Part shown: piece after piece, positions 1-13,290 of the stretch | Layout: each line of letters opens with the position of its first letter | Position numbering within the stretch: position 1 is the stretch's first letter | Source: Poa pratensis | Lineage: Eukaryota > Streptophyta > Magnoliopsida > Poales > Poaceae | Assembly (NCBI GenBank): GCA_947311845.1 | Contig: CAMZMU010000027.1 | Location: 48,150,094-48,214,093, forward strand | Direction of reading: 5' to 3' | Length of the DNA stretch: 64,000 nucleotides | Position numbers and translations under genes: made by a program | Notes under the pieces: generated by a model | The model's database searches: none | Told to the model about the DNA's origin: nothing | What the model saw: the letters and a program-made list of their open reading frames with translations, nothing else

Positions 1-1806
<1,806 letters not shown>

Positions 1807-2012
1807 GCTTATCTTTAATTAACCTCGACACAGACTTTCTTGTTTATCGTCACAGCGGACTGTACTTTGGCATCTTAATCCACTGCAGTTGGTGACCATA
1901 GTATGGCGCTGTCATCTTTATTTTCCAGTACTAGGTTCTTGAGGCTCTTCTAACTATAGGCAAAAGTGGATAGAGCTTTCCTTGTACTTTATCTGTATCA
2001 TGTAATATCAAT

Positions 2013-2018
2013 AATAAA
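2013..2018 (+). terminator. Poly(A) signal AATAAA for threonine synthase
   Basis: AATAAA about 210 bp after the threonine synthase stop codon, in a T-rich 3' flank. Placement fits a plant 3' UTR; usage is inferred. Confidence 0.5.
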
Positions 2019-2063
2019 GCATGGTTGAATGATTGTTTGGTGGTGCCACTGCATGCTTGCCAG

Positions 2064-3121
2064 TTTCCTGTTCTGTTGCTCGTTCACTTTTGGTTGTCGA
2101 TGACGTTAAGGTCTGTTGCAAGGAATGACCTAACAGGATGTGTTACACATGTTTGGTCGTTGCAATTTTGGGCTACTTTGCATTAGTCGCAAGAGAATTT
2201 CTGACCTGGAGCTCTGCACATAGTTCTTGTTCCAATGGCAGCAAGCCGTTGCTGGGCACCAGCTTAACTATCCAGGGTAGTTTGGACTGTTACTAAGGTT
2301 AAAAAAGGCATACCTTGGCTCTAGGCGATAGCAAAACGCCTAGCGTTTATGCGCTTAATCACGCATAATTGCGCATAAGTGTGCGCTTTGGTCCGAAAGT
2401 GCAAGGCGGTGGCAAACCGCATAATTACCGCCTAGCGCCTTCTTGAACTTTGGTTAGAACCACATAACAGTGTCAGTGTTCAATAGCCATAATGACAGGA
2501 TGAGTGGATAAACTGAAACCCTGGTTTGCTCGACCTGTCACTCTTTGACATTTTGACAAGCAGTTGTGCTATCACTATCTGTTATTTAGTGATCTCCTGC
2601 AGCTGCCTGTGATAGGCGTTCCATTAGTAGAAGATAAGCTAGGTGCTGTATTATAGAGCCAAACATTGGGTTTTCCTATTCTATTGCTCGTTCACTTTTG
2701 GTTGTCATGACATTAAGATCTGTTGCAAGGATTGACCTAACAAGGTGTATTACACATGTTTGGTCTTTGCAATTTTGGGTTACTTCCCATTAGTCGCAAG
2801 AGAATATCTGGCATGGAGCTCTGCACATAGTTCTTATTCCAATGGCAGCAAGCCGTTGCTGGGCACCAACTTATGTATCCAAGGGTAAATTTGGACTGTT
2901 AGAACAACATAACAGTGTTAGTGTTCAATAGCCAAAGTGACAGGATGAGTGGATAAACTGAAACCCTAGTGTGCTCGACCTGTAACCCTTTGATGTTTTG
3001 ACAAGCGGCTGTGCTATCACTATCTATTAATGTAGTGATCTCCTGTAGCTGCTTGCGATACACGTTCCATTAGTAGAAGATAAGCTAGGTTGTACATTAT
3101 AGAGCCAAACATTGGGTTTTC
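2064..3121. repeat. Two-copy direct duplication of the 3' flank
   Basis: Copy 1 is 2064-2671 and copy 2 is 2672-3121. They align nearly throughout with about 10% substitutions, from TTTCCTGTTCTGTTGCTCG to ATTGGGTTTTC. Copy 1 is longer because it holds a 161-bp MITE at 2293-2453; copy 2 keeps the empty site at 2899-2901. A short third piece resembling the unit (GTGATCTCCTGTAGCTGCG) occurs near 3172-3195. No coding potential is evident. Confidence 0.85.
2293..2453. mobile_element. Tourist-like (PIF/Harbinger) MITE, 161 bp
   Basis: The ends are imperfect terminal inverted repeats: CTAAGGTTAAAAAAGGC at the left and the complement CCAAAGTTCAAGAAGGC at the right, 13 of 17 matching. TTA occurs on both sides (2290-2292, 2454-2456). 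The paralogous site at 2899-2901 has one TTA and no insert, so both the insertion and the TSD are shown directly. A TTA target is typical of PIF/Harbinger; the superfamily is inferred from that. Confidence 0.75.
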
Positions 3122-4800
3122 ATTTTCTTTTCTCCTAAATTTCAGAAGAATGTCGCTATGGGCTTTCCGTTAGTGATCTCCTGTAGCTGCGTGCTATGGG
3201 ATTTAGATTAGAATATATGACAGGTGAAAGAAGCAGTTAACTTTTAGTGATTGTGATAATGTGAGATGATATGGCCTTTTAGGATTTCTGTCACACTAAA
3301 CTAGTGATAGTGAATAAAGTTGTCCACTCCATGTTTTGTTGGATGACTTCTATTTGTTTGTCACTGCAACGAGCAAGTCCACGTAGAGATTATATACACT
3401 TTCTGTTGATTTTGGTGTGCCCTGATTGGTGCAGATGACATCAGGTCATTGTAATTTCCCATCAGAATTACTTGCCACGAATCCTACTTTCTGTTTCATG
3501 GGTTTATGTTGTCCTGACAGTTGTACCCTCGTTTCACTTGTATCACCGGTAGTTATGCCTGTCTTAATCAGAAGCTGTGCACTTCCATCTCATGTCTTCC
3601 ATTTGTTCTTCAAAGCCGCAGTCATCGTCACTATGCTGCATTGATGTTTGATCTTTTGTGATCAAATAGTTTTAACTGTTACGCGTGTTAAACGTCAGAA
3701 AGAATTCTTCGGCCTGCAGAATATTGACGCACGTGTTGTAAGAGCACACATTCAATTTGCCTTCATTATAAAAGCTAGGCTTAGATAAAAAGACCTGTGT
3801 TTCATGATGTAGGCTGCCTTTTTGCTTGTTCTTTTAGGGGTTTCTGATCTTTACCTATCAAGGCGAGTGTGGCTGTGATTGGGGTTGTCACTCACGATTT
3901 GAACTTAGTTCCCAGCTTATTGCGCTTCTATTTCCCTTCTTATTTCTTTGTTTGCTCTTGTAAACCTATGACGGTTTCTTTATATGATAAAAAATCTGTT
4001 GCAGAGGTGAACCCCTTTTTGTGCTCAAGCCAGCATTTAGTATAGCCTACGGGTGTGTCTGATCTCGGCAGAGCGACGAACAATCACGGAGGATGACAAC
4101 GTAGTCGAGGATGCGCTGCTGGGATTGCTTTTTAAACCAGCCAAGACGAAAATTTGTTGCTCTCCAGACTGTCTTCCGGGGTTTGGGCATATCTCTGCCC
4201 TCTGTGCACGTTCAGCAAATCGACTGTTTTGCCCGAGTGAATGCCCATTGTTGACATTTTAGCTGATTTCTTTGGCGAAAATTAATGTTCTGACTTGCAA
4301 ATATATCGGTATCCCGGCTTGCAAATATCTCGATCGCCCTCTAAGCTGACTAGATTGGATCCCAGACCCCCATGAGTACGTGCTTCTGAATTCTCAAAAA
4401 AAAAAAGGACGTGACTAACCATTAGGCGCCTGCTGGTTGGCGAAACTCCACGCACCCGTCCGTCCGAAAGCGAAATTAGCAAATCGAGCACCCGTGTGAG
4501 AAGAAATAGCCTTCTATTGCATGCATGCACTAAACACCAAAGCTGCTGACGTCATCCTAAATTTATACTCAGAGCGCGGAGCGCGGTCAAGCAAACAGCC
4601 CTCTTTTACATATATGAAGAAAAAACTAAAAATGCTGATGTCATCTCGCATAAATTGCAAAATTCGAAAATTTAAATAGTTTTATAGACCAAACCATTTA
4701 TCCGATTTAGAATCCGCTTTCACCGCTGCGCTAGTCGCGACGAGATCTTCGAAACTAGATCCCATGTTGACATATTCCGAGAACTTTTTTTTCGGGTCCA
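3122..4800. other. Non-genic stretch with decayed repeats
   Basis: No convincing gene. AT-rich sequence to about 4000. From about 4560 the text (AAAATTTAAATAG, then ATCCGATTTAGAATCCGC, CGACGAGATCTTCGAAACTAG) resembles a recurrent Triticeae transposon end, but I cannot delimit it. Confidence 0.4.
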
Positions 4801-6240
4801 AAAGTTACCCACCTTTAACACGTAAGTTATCTGGACTATTGTATGTAAATTACCCACCATATTAACGATTAGTTTTTGGGTTGAAATAAAAACCATTTTT
4901 TGCTGTTCTTTTTGATTTTTTCGAGTTTTGAAGTTACCACACCTAGTTTTTCATAAGTGAATATCATTTTTGGATGGTCAATGTATCATGCACAAGTTGG
5001 TAACTATACACTAAAACACCGTACGACTTCACAAGTATTAGGATGATAATTGTTGATTTTGTAATGACAACTACACCATAAAAAATGGACATTGGGATCA
5101 TAACTATAATTTAGAAGACATGGTAACTACATCAGTACATGGTGGATAACTATATCAGTACTGGGAGGGTACCTATATCATAAATACATGCGTAACTTTA
5201 TCAGTATTAGGTGGGTAACTTATGAGTACTGAGTGGGTAACTTCATCCATAATAGGTGGGTAACTTTATCAGTAATATGTTGGTAATTTTATCAGTACTT
5301 GATGGGTAACTATTACCAATAGAGTAGGGTAATTACATCGATTTCCTGATGGATAACTATATCATGAGCACATGGATAACTTTATCATTATATGGTGGGT
5401 AACTATTACCGATGGAGTATGGTAACCATATGGATTTCGTGGTGGATAACTACATCAGTTCACCCCGTCTGTGAAACCGTGACGAAGAATTCCCCACCCA
5501 ATTCCTCGCCGGAATTATAGAGTAGGGTAACTACATCGATTTTGTTGTGTATAACTATATCATGAACAGATCGTTAAACCCATTAGTACATGGTGGGTAA
5601 CTCCATCAGTGCATGGTGGATAACTCCATCAGTAAATGGGTTGGTAACTTTATCAGTAATAGGTGGGTGTGCTCCGGTTGGTTCAGCTCGATGGAGAGGC
5701 TTCTACGGCATCGGGACAAGCGGGGTCGTCAGAGCATACGTGGAGGAAGCAGAGCTAGGGCCACATTAGCACGATGATCCAGTTCAGCAAGTGCATCCCC
5801 GCCTTCCATGGCGGTTGCGGAGTCCAATGCACTCATGCCGTCACGCGGTACAACCGTAGCCAGTGTCGTGCCCCCACGACGAGAGTACTGGGTGGGAAAC
5901 TTTATCAGTACTAGGTTGATAACTTCATCAGTACTAGGTTGGTAACTCCATCAGTACTGGGTGGGTAACTTTATCACTACAGGGTGGGTAACTTCATCAG
6001 TGCTGGGTGGGTAACTAAAATCAGTACTGGGTGGGTAACTTTATCATTACAGGGTGGGTAATTTCATCAGTACTGGGTTGGTAACTAAATCAGTATTAGA
6101 TGGGTAACTACATCAGTACTGGGTGCGTAACTTTAAAAGTATTAGGTTGATAACTTTATCAGTACTGGGTGGGTGACTTCATTAGTAATTGGTTGGTGAC
6201 TTTATCAGTACTAGGTGGGTGTCCTCCGGTTGTTTCATCG
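4800..6240. repeat. Degenerate 22-23 bp tandem array (GGGTAACTTTATCAGTACT type)
   Basis: Dozens of diverged copies of a 22-23 bp unit around GGGTGGGTAACTTTATCA followed by GTACT; the cleanest run is about 5884-6230. Two blocks each end in a similar boundary, GGGTGTGCTCCGGTTGGTTC near 5666 and GGGTGTCCTCCGGTTGTTTC near 6217, so a block-level duplication overlies the short repeat. The unique piece 5680-5880 separates them. Arrays like this occur in subterminal parts of large DNA transposons, but no termini were found. Confidence 0.75.
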
Positions 6241-6549
6241 CCATCTTGTCGATGTCGTGGAAGTAGTCGACGCGGAACCGCAACATCATCATCTTGTCAT
6301 TGTCGTGGACGTAGTTGAAGTAGTTGTACTAAGGTCGTCGTGCTAGCAGATCTTGTCGACGTTCGAGGTACACGGCTCGGCAACGCCTCTCGGCTCGGTG
6401 ACGGTCTTGGCAACGGATAGCGGGCACGGTAAAACTAACGGGCTAAGCTCAGACAGGTCTTGGCGATGGTTCACGGACGCGCACGAACACGGCGACACGA
6501 CCACGGACACATATTCCGGATCAGAGTAAAAAGAATCACTTTTCTATCA

Positions 6550-7600
6550 CCTACGAGTGATGTACAGAAGGTCAAAGATATGCAACAACACATTTTTTTC
6601 TTGGTCTAGTCGTACAAGAAAAAGGAGCCACAACCTTACATTCAGTAGCCTCATCTTCTTCCTGTGGCTGACACCAGAGCACTGAAATCAAAGTGGATCT
6701 TAATGTCTGCAGGCTGCAACATGTTTGAGCGCAATCCTTGGCTATCATCAAAGCCCGCTTCCCGGCCTTGCAACTCCCAGCATCGTCAAGACAACAATCA
6801 TTGGCGCCGCTGATCTTGTGTCGCATCCATGCCCTGGTCGCATCGAGCCTCGTCGTTGAGTGCCTCCCGAACCTTGACCCAGTCCTTGGAGTCGATCTCC
6901 GTGACCAGAGGACGGCAGCCCTCGCGTTGTGGCCGGCCACCGTATGCAGGTCCTCGGAGGGGACATACTCTAGGCCGATTCCATCCAGCACGAGACAGAG
7001 CAACGCCCGCAGGTGGGGAGCAGCGCAAGGCGGCTGTCATCGAGCTCCACCATCTCCAGCGCGCGGCGCCGTCTGGTACAGGTGATGCCAGAACGCTAAC
7101 GTTGACTCCGACGCTTCCCAGGCTCGATGACAACCGATTTCGGCTGGAAGCGGCGCAGCTGTGGCCCATTCCGGCCAAAGCCGTCATGGTTGTACCTCGA
7201 GATGTCAGCGCAACGAAAAATTGACCCCCACGACCCACGATCCAAGGCGGGGTGGAGGAGTCCAGTTCGGCCATGGCGCGGGGGAAGCCGTCGCGCCGCT
7301 TGCTGGCCATTGACGTCAGCGTCCACGGCGGCAGGAAAGGGGAGGTTCTCTGCCCGGTACAGCTACCCTCGCCGCTGGACTACAGCGCGGACTCCGTCTC
7401 CTTGTGATCCTGCGCCGCCGAGCTCCATGGCAGAGACGACCGACGGGTACGGGGAGGATTGGAGCAGCCACCGACGCGGGTGGTGCGGGGTTGCGGTGGT
7501 TGGTTGGTGCGGTATGTGGGAGAGGATAAGGTAAGCTTGCGGGAGAGGAGCAGCGACCGACACGAGCGAGCGCAAAAATCTGACCGAACGGTTGCTGATT
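6550..7600 (-). other. Decayed GC-rich coding-like sequence, unidentified
   Basis: On the minus strand three frames alternately show protein-like stretches, for example LVLDGIGLEYVPSEDLHT and VTEIDSKDWVKVREALNDEA, with stops and frame changes between them. That is what a frameshifted pseudogene or captured gene fragment looks like. I do not recognise the family and no frame stays open with a believable start. It could also be GC-rich noncoding DNA. It lies between the 22-bp array and the RING gene. Confidence 0.25.
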
Positions 7601-8007
7601 AGATTTCCCAAAAAAAAAACGTCTACAAGTTGGGCTGAAGCCCGTTACAAATACGAATTTCCTGGCTAAGCCTGAAGCTTTTCTCTCCACTACACATTCA
7701 TCCATTGATCCACCGTATCGGCGCGCCGATCGAAGCCAAAGGTAAGTGTGATTGACCTGCAATCACGGCTGGCCACACCTTAATTCCGCATCTATCTACA
7801 GCACGTTGCAGCAGCCATAAACTTGAGCTCAAAAAGCGCGGGAGACGGGAGACACGCTCTACGACCTCTCCTTCCTTCTACCACCATCCCCGGCCGGCCA
7901 CCTCGATCCCAACCCCAAAATCACCAATAATAGCCTTACCTACACGCGAAGGACTACCTGCACCATCCGTCGCGACGCTCACGACGCAGGGCAGTGCCAT
8001 TGGCGAG
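7601..8007. other. Upstream region of the RING gene
   Basis: Intergenic DNA followed by a C-rich probable 5' leader. No clear TATA box was found. Transcription of 8008-8784 probably starts within about 200 bp upstream; this is inference. Confidence 0.3.
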
Positions 8008-8784
8008 ATGGACCCAGCTATCCGTGAATTCCTCAAGATCCCAAGCGACGACAGCCACCTGGACGCTGACGCCGGACGAGGAGGCCGCGGCATGACCAAC
8101 TGGAAACCGCTGCGCGACCGTCTCCGGCTCCGCCGCGCGGCGAACGCCTGGTGCGCCGCGTCGCAGAAGCCCAGCACGGCCGACAGCCCCGGGAGCCTGA
8201 AGAACGGGGGCGCCGGCAGCGGCAGCAACCGCAGCAACAGGTACATATACGCGCCCGGCGAGGCCACGGCGGCCTTCTCCCGCAACACCTCGCTCCGTCA
8301 GACGCCCACCTTCTCGCGCGCCACCTCCACTCGGGTCGGCCCCACCGCCACGATCGGGCGCCCCGAGCGTACTGCCATCGTGCTCGTCGACGACGACGAT
8401 GCCTCAGAAGACGAGTCCGAGCACGAGGACGAGGACGAGGAGGGAGGCAAGGAGGAGGAGGCGCCGGCAGCGCAGATGTCCCTGATGGCGTTGTTGGGAC
8501 AGGAGGACAGCCAGTGGGACGACGACGAGGATGAGGAGGAGGATGGCGCCGGCGGCTGCGGGCCCGGCAAGATCACGCAGGAAGACGAGGACGAGGACGA
8601 CGGAGAAGGGCGCGAGGAGGAGATGGTGCACGTGTGCTGCGTGTGCATGGTGCGCCACAAGGGCGCGGCGTTCATCCCGTGCGGCCACACCTTCTGCCGG
8701 CTCTGCTCGCGCGAGCTCTGGGTCAGCCGCGGCAACTGCCCCCTCTGCAACGGCTTCATCCAGGAGATCCTCGATATCTTCTGA
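8008..8784 (+). CDS. RING-type (C3HC4) zinc finger protein, probable E3 ubiquitin ligase
   Basis: A 258-aa intronless ORF. The C-terminal RING finger has all eight ligands: C210, C213, C225, H227, C230, C233, C244 and C247, within CCVCMVRHKGAAFIPCGHTF and what follows. RING proteins of this kind bind an E2 enzyme and promote ubiquitin transfer; the substrate cannot be read. Residues about 128-205 are strongly acidic (runs of D and E), split by a short hydrophobic piece, MSLMALLGQ. Residues 30-50 are basic. No membrane segment or signal peptide is visible. The ATG (GAGATGG) is the first in frame and gives a complete protein. The RING is clear; E3 activity is family inference. Confidence 0.9.
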   Translation: MDPAIREFLKIPSDDSHLDADAGRGGRGMTNWKPLRDRLRLRRAANAWCAASQKPSTADSPGSLKNGGAGSGSNRSNRYIYAPGEATAAFSRNTSLRQTPTFSRATSTRVGPTATIGRPERTAIVLVDDDDASEDESEHEDEDEEGGKEEEAPAAQMSLMALLGQEDSQWDDDEDEEEDGAGGCGPGKITQEDEDEDDGEGREEEMVHVCCVCMVRHKGAAFIPCGHTFCRLCSRELWVSRGNCPLCNGFIQEILDIF

Positions 8785-8789
8785 GTTCT

Positions 8790-9370
8790 GATCAGGTTCT
8801 CACTCGTCATTTTCTTGATTCTTTGGAGCAATTGTGCAAAGTAATTCACGTGTTGGCGTTCGCGGGTAGCAGCCCTAATGGCAAGTGAGTGGCCAATGCG
8901 CCACCCGGCTCCGAAGCTGTTTATCATGTTATCATAGGTAAATTGGCCGATTAATCGAGTTATATGCGGTGCTCTGCGACACTCTGGAATGTGACCGATT
9001 GTATGATTGTATCAAGTATACTAATTATTTGGAATAAGAATGACATATGTGCGAGCTCATCAGTCACTAAATATAGGAATTTTTTCTGATCTTTTTCTTC
9101 GCAAAGTCGATGTTGAAGCCACCACCTTTAGCAAGGATACAGCAACAGCATGTCGATATATAGTCTGATAAAATATTATGTGCTTCCACCAAAGTGCATA
9201 TACTCGATGTTGAAATAGTCTCTACCATAATTAATTGTCCAACTATTGACACCTCGGCAACCCAAAGACGGAGACGCCCCGTTCTTCCCCGCCTCCTAAC
9301 ACCGACGTACCACTTCGATCCAGCGGCAACATGGCCGACTTGGCGCCTCCACAGGAGACACCATGTATAG
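8790..9370. other. 3' flank of the RING gene, no gene seen
   Basis: AT-rich sequence between the RING gene and the Stowaway element. No coding region, RNA gene or repeat is recognised. Confidence 0.4.
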
Positions 9371-9372
9371 TA

Positions 9373-9495
9373 CTCCCTCCGTTCCAAATTAATTGACTTC
9401 CATTTGTCCACACATGGATGTATCTAGACATGTTACACGTATAGATACATCCACATGTGGACAAATGGAAATCAATTAATTTAGAACGGAGGGAG
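9373..9495. mobile_element. Stowaway (Tc1/Mariner) MITE, 123 bp
   Basis: Starts CTCCCTCCGTTCC and ends in its inverted complement ending CGGAGGGAG, with TA on both sides (9371-9372, 9496-9497). The two halves are largely complementary and can fold into one long hairpin. These termini are diagnostic for Stowaway elements of Triticeae. Confidence 0.95.
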
Positions 9496-9544
9496 TAGCA
9501 CCTACCAAGACACATGCATAATTGGACCTGAGCTGTCGCGTTAA

Positions 9545-9835
9545 TTTCGAAGAGAGTGTTCCCACGTGACCTTAGCGACTGTTAAGGAAAGAAAAACATA
9601 TATAATTGCTCACAAGCGGTGACTGGAGTTGTTTGGTTTCCACACAAATTTGAATGTTGGTAATGCTTATGAAGTTTACCCCATTTGGATTTCTCTAAGC
9701 GAGTGTTCTCATGTCGCCTTATCAACCGCGTTAGGAAAAATCATATATTGTGGACATGGTAACTATACTTGTTCAGCAAATTTGAATGTTGGCAATGCTT
9801 TAATAAGTTTACTCCATTTAAGTTTGGGTCCAAAA
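9545..9835. repeat. Imperfect ~130-bp tandem repeat
   Basis: AAATTTGAATGTTGG followed by AATGCTT recurs at about 9648 and 9779. The preceding segment GAGTGTTC...AGGAAA also recurs (about 9552 and 9701). Two diverged units can be seen; function unknown. Confidence 0.6.
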
Positions 9836-11383
9836 TTTTGTACTCCCCGTGACAAAGAGTGGGTGCCGAGGGTTTTGTCCAGGGTGCGGCACTGGCCTCG
9901 GCGTGTTTGGTGCGAGCAAAGCACGGCAGATCGCAAGGAGTCAGTTGTAAGAAAGAGATCTTCCGGTTTCCAACATCACCGCGGCAGCCGGCAACAGAAG
10001 GGCAGGCACAGATCCAGAGGATGATTAACGAGAGAGGAATCCATTGCATGCCACTGTCAGTGGGGCCGGTCGATCGAACATCCGGGACATCACGACAAGA
10101 AGATAAACTGAACATGCATTTTTGTTGTTAGAGAAGGATCGGATTAAAAGGGGGAGATAATAATTAAGCCTAAAAGCTTCTAAACGCGCGCGCGTCAAAC
10201 CGACGAGCGCAACGGCCACACGCGAGCCGTACAATCCCCTCGCTACGCGACAACTTCTCCTTTCCCCTACTCCACGCGCTGCTCCTGTCCAACAACACAA
10301 CCATCGGAGGCACTCCGGCCAGCCACCCGTCGGCGCGCCTCCCGGCCACCAACCCGTCTGCGGCAACCTCGTCGTACACCCGCGTACGCCGCCCGGTAGC
10401 CACCCGGCCCTGGCCAGCATCGGCGCCCCCTCCCGTGCCCTCGACCGGCATAGACCGAGAGCCATCGAGATCTGACGCCCCTGCTCGCCGGCGCGGCACA
10501 CCCCTCGCTGCATCGCGTGGATCCATAAGGCAACCTCCCTTCCCACGGGGTCGTGAACCATGCGCCGCCGCCGGCCGGGCATCCTGCCGTCCTCCATCAC
10601 GAGAATCTCCTGCTCGCGCGACGGCGCCGCCTCCTGTAGCTCCAAACATGTCATACAAGAAGCCATGGGCCGCCATGGACACTCTGCAGAGGACGCGGGA
10701 GACTGCGCGGGTGAGCTCTGCCACTCTATTACCATGCTTCGGCGAGCGTAGGCGGCCGACGGACGACGGCCAACAAGCATGCATCAGGACTCAGCAGCTA
10801 GCATCCACGAGCTGGTGCAGTGGTGCGGAATCAGAGCGAAAAGTCAAAAGACCTTATCTCCTTGGCCATTTTGTTAGAAGACCCCTAGATTCACAGGAAT
10901 TCGCACAACTGGCTGCAAGCTTATGCATTCAGATGTACAGTAACTCTGTAGAATAATCTACCCAGTGTACTTTGCTTCGCCTAAAGTTGCTTTTTAGGTG
11001 TTAATTAGTTGCTTAGTGTTGTTCATAAGTTTTGTTTTGTACAAATTTGTTCTTATTGTCTCTTCGCAAATCCAATTTTATTACGATTGTTGTGTAGTTG
11101 CGTCAACGAGCACCAAAATTATTTTTGCCTCATACAGGATTTGTTGTGGGCCACAAATGTTACTTCGGCGGCCACAAAAGTTGCTTCATCGTCCACAATG
11201 TTACTTTAGTGTCGTCGCCCCGGCAAGAGCGAAGTCCACCACGAGACCGAGACAGCCAGCAAAGAGTCCTAGTTCCTCGGCGTGCGTGGGAGCTAGCCTA
11301 GCACGAAGGCCTTGTGGTCGAGCGATGACGTCGGGATCCGCTCAAACACTTTTAACTCTTTGCTCAGACATTTTTGTAGCGTT
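9836..11383. other. No recognised gene; GC-rich patch 10150-10790
   Basis: The GC-rich block 10150-10790 is open in several frames on both strands, as expected from composition. A minus-strand stretch near 10500-10640 (MVHDPVGREVALWI) looks somewhat protein-like but has no family I recognise. From 10930 the sequence becomes AT-rich and leads into the next repeat array. Confidence 0.3.
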
Positions 11384-12540
11384 TTAGGTTTCAGTAAACT
11401 AAGGAGTGTTTTAGGCAGCTTATACCATTGTTTACGCATTTTCTTGTAGTTGTTCATGCAAATAAGTAGTGATTTCAGGCAAACTTTGGAATCTTTAAGG
11501 AAAATCATTATTTAAGGCAATTAAGTAGTGTTCGGGCAACTTTTTTGTGGTGGAGTGTTCATACATTTTTAAATCCTTGCTCAGACATTTTGCAGTGTTT
11601 TAGCTTTTAGACAACTAAGTAGAGTTTTCAGGCAATATTTGGAGTGTTTTAGGCAACTTATATCATTGTTTAGGCATTCTTTTTGTAGTTCTTCATGCAA
11701 CTAGGTAGTCATTTCAGGCAAACTTTGGAGTCTTCTAGGAAAATCATTGTTTAAGGCAATTAAGTAGTTTGCGCAACTTTTTTGCGGTGGATTGTTCAGA
11801 CAATTTTAAATCCTTGCTCAGACATTTGGTAGTGTTTTAACTTTCAGACAACTAACTAGTGTTTTCAGGCAATATTTAGAGTGTTTTAGGCAACTTATAT
11901 CATTGTTTACGTATTTTTTCAGTTGTTCAAGCAACTAAGTAGTGATTTTAGGCAAACTTTGGAGTCTTTTAGGAAAGTCATTGTTTAAGGAAATTAAGTC
12001 GTGTTCGGACAACTTTTTTGCCGTGGAGTGTTCAAACAATTTTAAATTCTTGCTCAGACATTTTGTAGTGTTTTAACTTTCAGAGAACTAAGTAGTGTTT
12101 TTAGGCAATATTTGGAGTGTTTTAGGCAACTTATATCATTGTTTTTTTGCAGTGTGGCATGCAACTAAGTAGTGATTTAAGACAAACTTTGGACTGTTTC
12201 AGGCAATTTCAATCATTGATTTAGGCAATTAAGTAGTGGTTTGGGCAATTTTTAATCCGTGTTTAGGCATTTTTGTGGTGTTTCGGGCAACTAAGTAGCT
12301 TTTTTACGCAAATTTTGGAGTGCTTGAGGCAACTTAATTAAATTATTGCCTATGCATTTTTTTTCTCATGTTTGATGCAACTAAGTAATGATTTCAGGCA
12401 AATGTTTTAGTTGTTGAGGAATTAAATTTTTGTTTAGGCAATTAAGTAGTGGTTCGGACAATTTTAAACCCCTGCTTTGGCTTTTTTTTGGGTATACTTT
12501 AGGTCAACTAAGAGTGTTTTCAGGCAACTTAAATCTTTTT
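11384..12540. repeat. ~238-bp tandem repeat, at least four copies
   Basis: The landmark GGAGTGTTTTAGGCAACTTA recurs at about 11403, 11641, 11879 and 12115, a period of 236-238 bp, with a more diverged copy near 12310. Inside each unit a shorter motif, GGCAACT or GGCAATT, recurs every 20-40 bp, suggesting the long unit grew out of a short one. No coding potential. Confidence 0.85.
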
Positions 12541-13290
12541 TCAGCTCATGTGTGATGCGCTATGGCTGTCGTGCGCACATGAGACACCATTCGAGGATCG
12601 TTTTCTAACCACGCCTAAAATATCTTAAAATATCGTTTTCTCATCACACATGAGACCAACCTACAATATCTTAATTTTGTCTTCCAACTAAAATAAGTTG
12701 CCCATATATTTCTTAAAAGTTTCTTTTTCTTCGTGTATAGTTGTCTACCGCTGTCCAATTTGTTGCCTAGTTGCATATAGTAGTTGTTCAATTCTATAAG
12801 TTGGCAGCCTAAAATATTATGTGTTCGCAACTTTAGAATTTGGTAACTATATTATCGCCTGGGCAAATTACACCGACGGTATACTGATGGACAACAAACT
12901 AGCATAAATTAAGCAACTATTATTCGATTTTAGGCAGCTAAATTAGTAGGCAACAAATTGAGCAGCTATATTAACTGACATAATTAACCAATTATTAGGC
13001 AATAAGTTGGCATAAGTGAGCAACTTATGTATGCTTATAGGCAACTTATACACTATATAAAGCAACAAAAATCAGTATTTTTAGGCAGATTCATGTGCTT
13101 TCAGGCAAGTTCATTTTTGTATAAGTTCATTTTTGTACCTAGTTGCCTGAAAGGCATGAAACACTATTTACAGTAGATAAATTTTCACAAACAACGAAAA
13201 GTAAGTTCCAACCCCCTTTTAGACAACAAGTTGATAGAATTAAGCAACTTTTACACGCATTTAGGCAACTTTTACACGGGCGTAGAAGAT
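12541..13290. repeat. Diverged continuation of the GGCAACT repeat
   Basis: AT-rich sequence with scattered GGCAACTTATA and TTAGGCAACTTTTACACG motifs in both orientations. It looks like an older edge of the array to the left. Confidence 0.45.

Noticed and set aside
3426..3644. 72-codon frame downstream of threonine synthase
   Set aside because: Short, Cys/Ser-rich by chance, no homology recognised, lies in decayed repeat DNA.
8298..8927. 209-codon minus-strand frame over the RING gene, rich in Ser
   Set aside because: It is the complement of the GAG/GAC acidic runs of the RING gene.
10025..10790. Two long minus-strand frames (about 200-250 codons)
   Set aside because: GC-rich block open in several frames on both strands; no recognisable family, so not called as genes.
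11384..13290. CRISPR-like appearance of regularly spaced repeats
   Set aside because: The repeats are diverged and the 'spacers' are themselves repeated; the genome is a plant nucleus. It is a tandem array.
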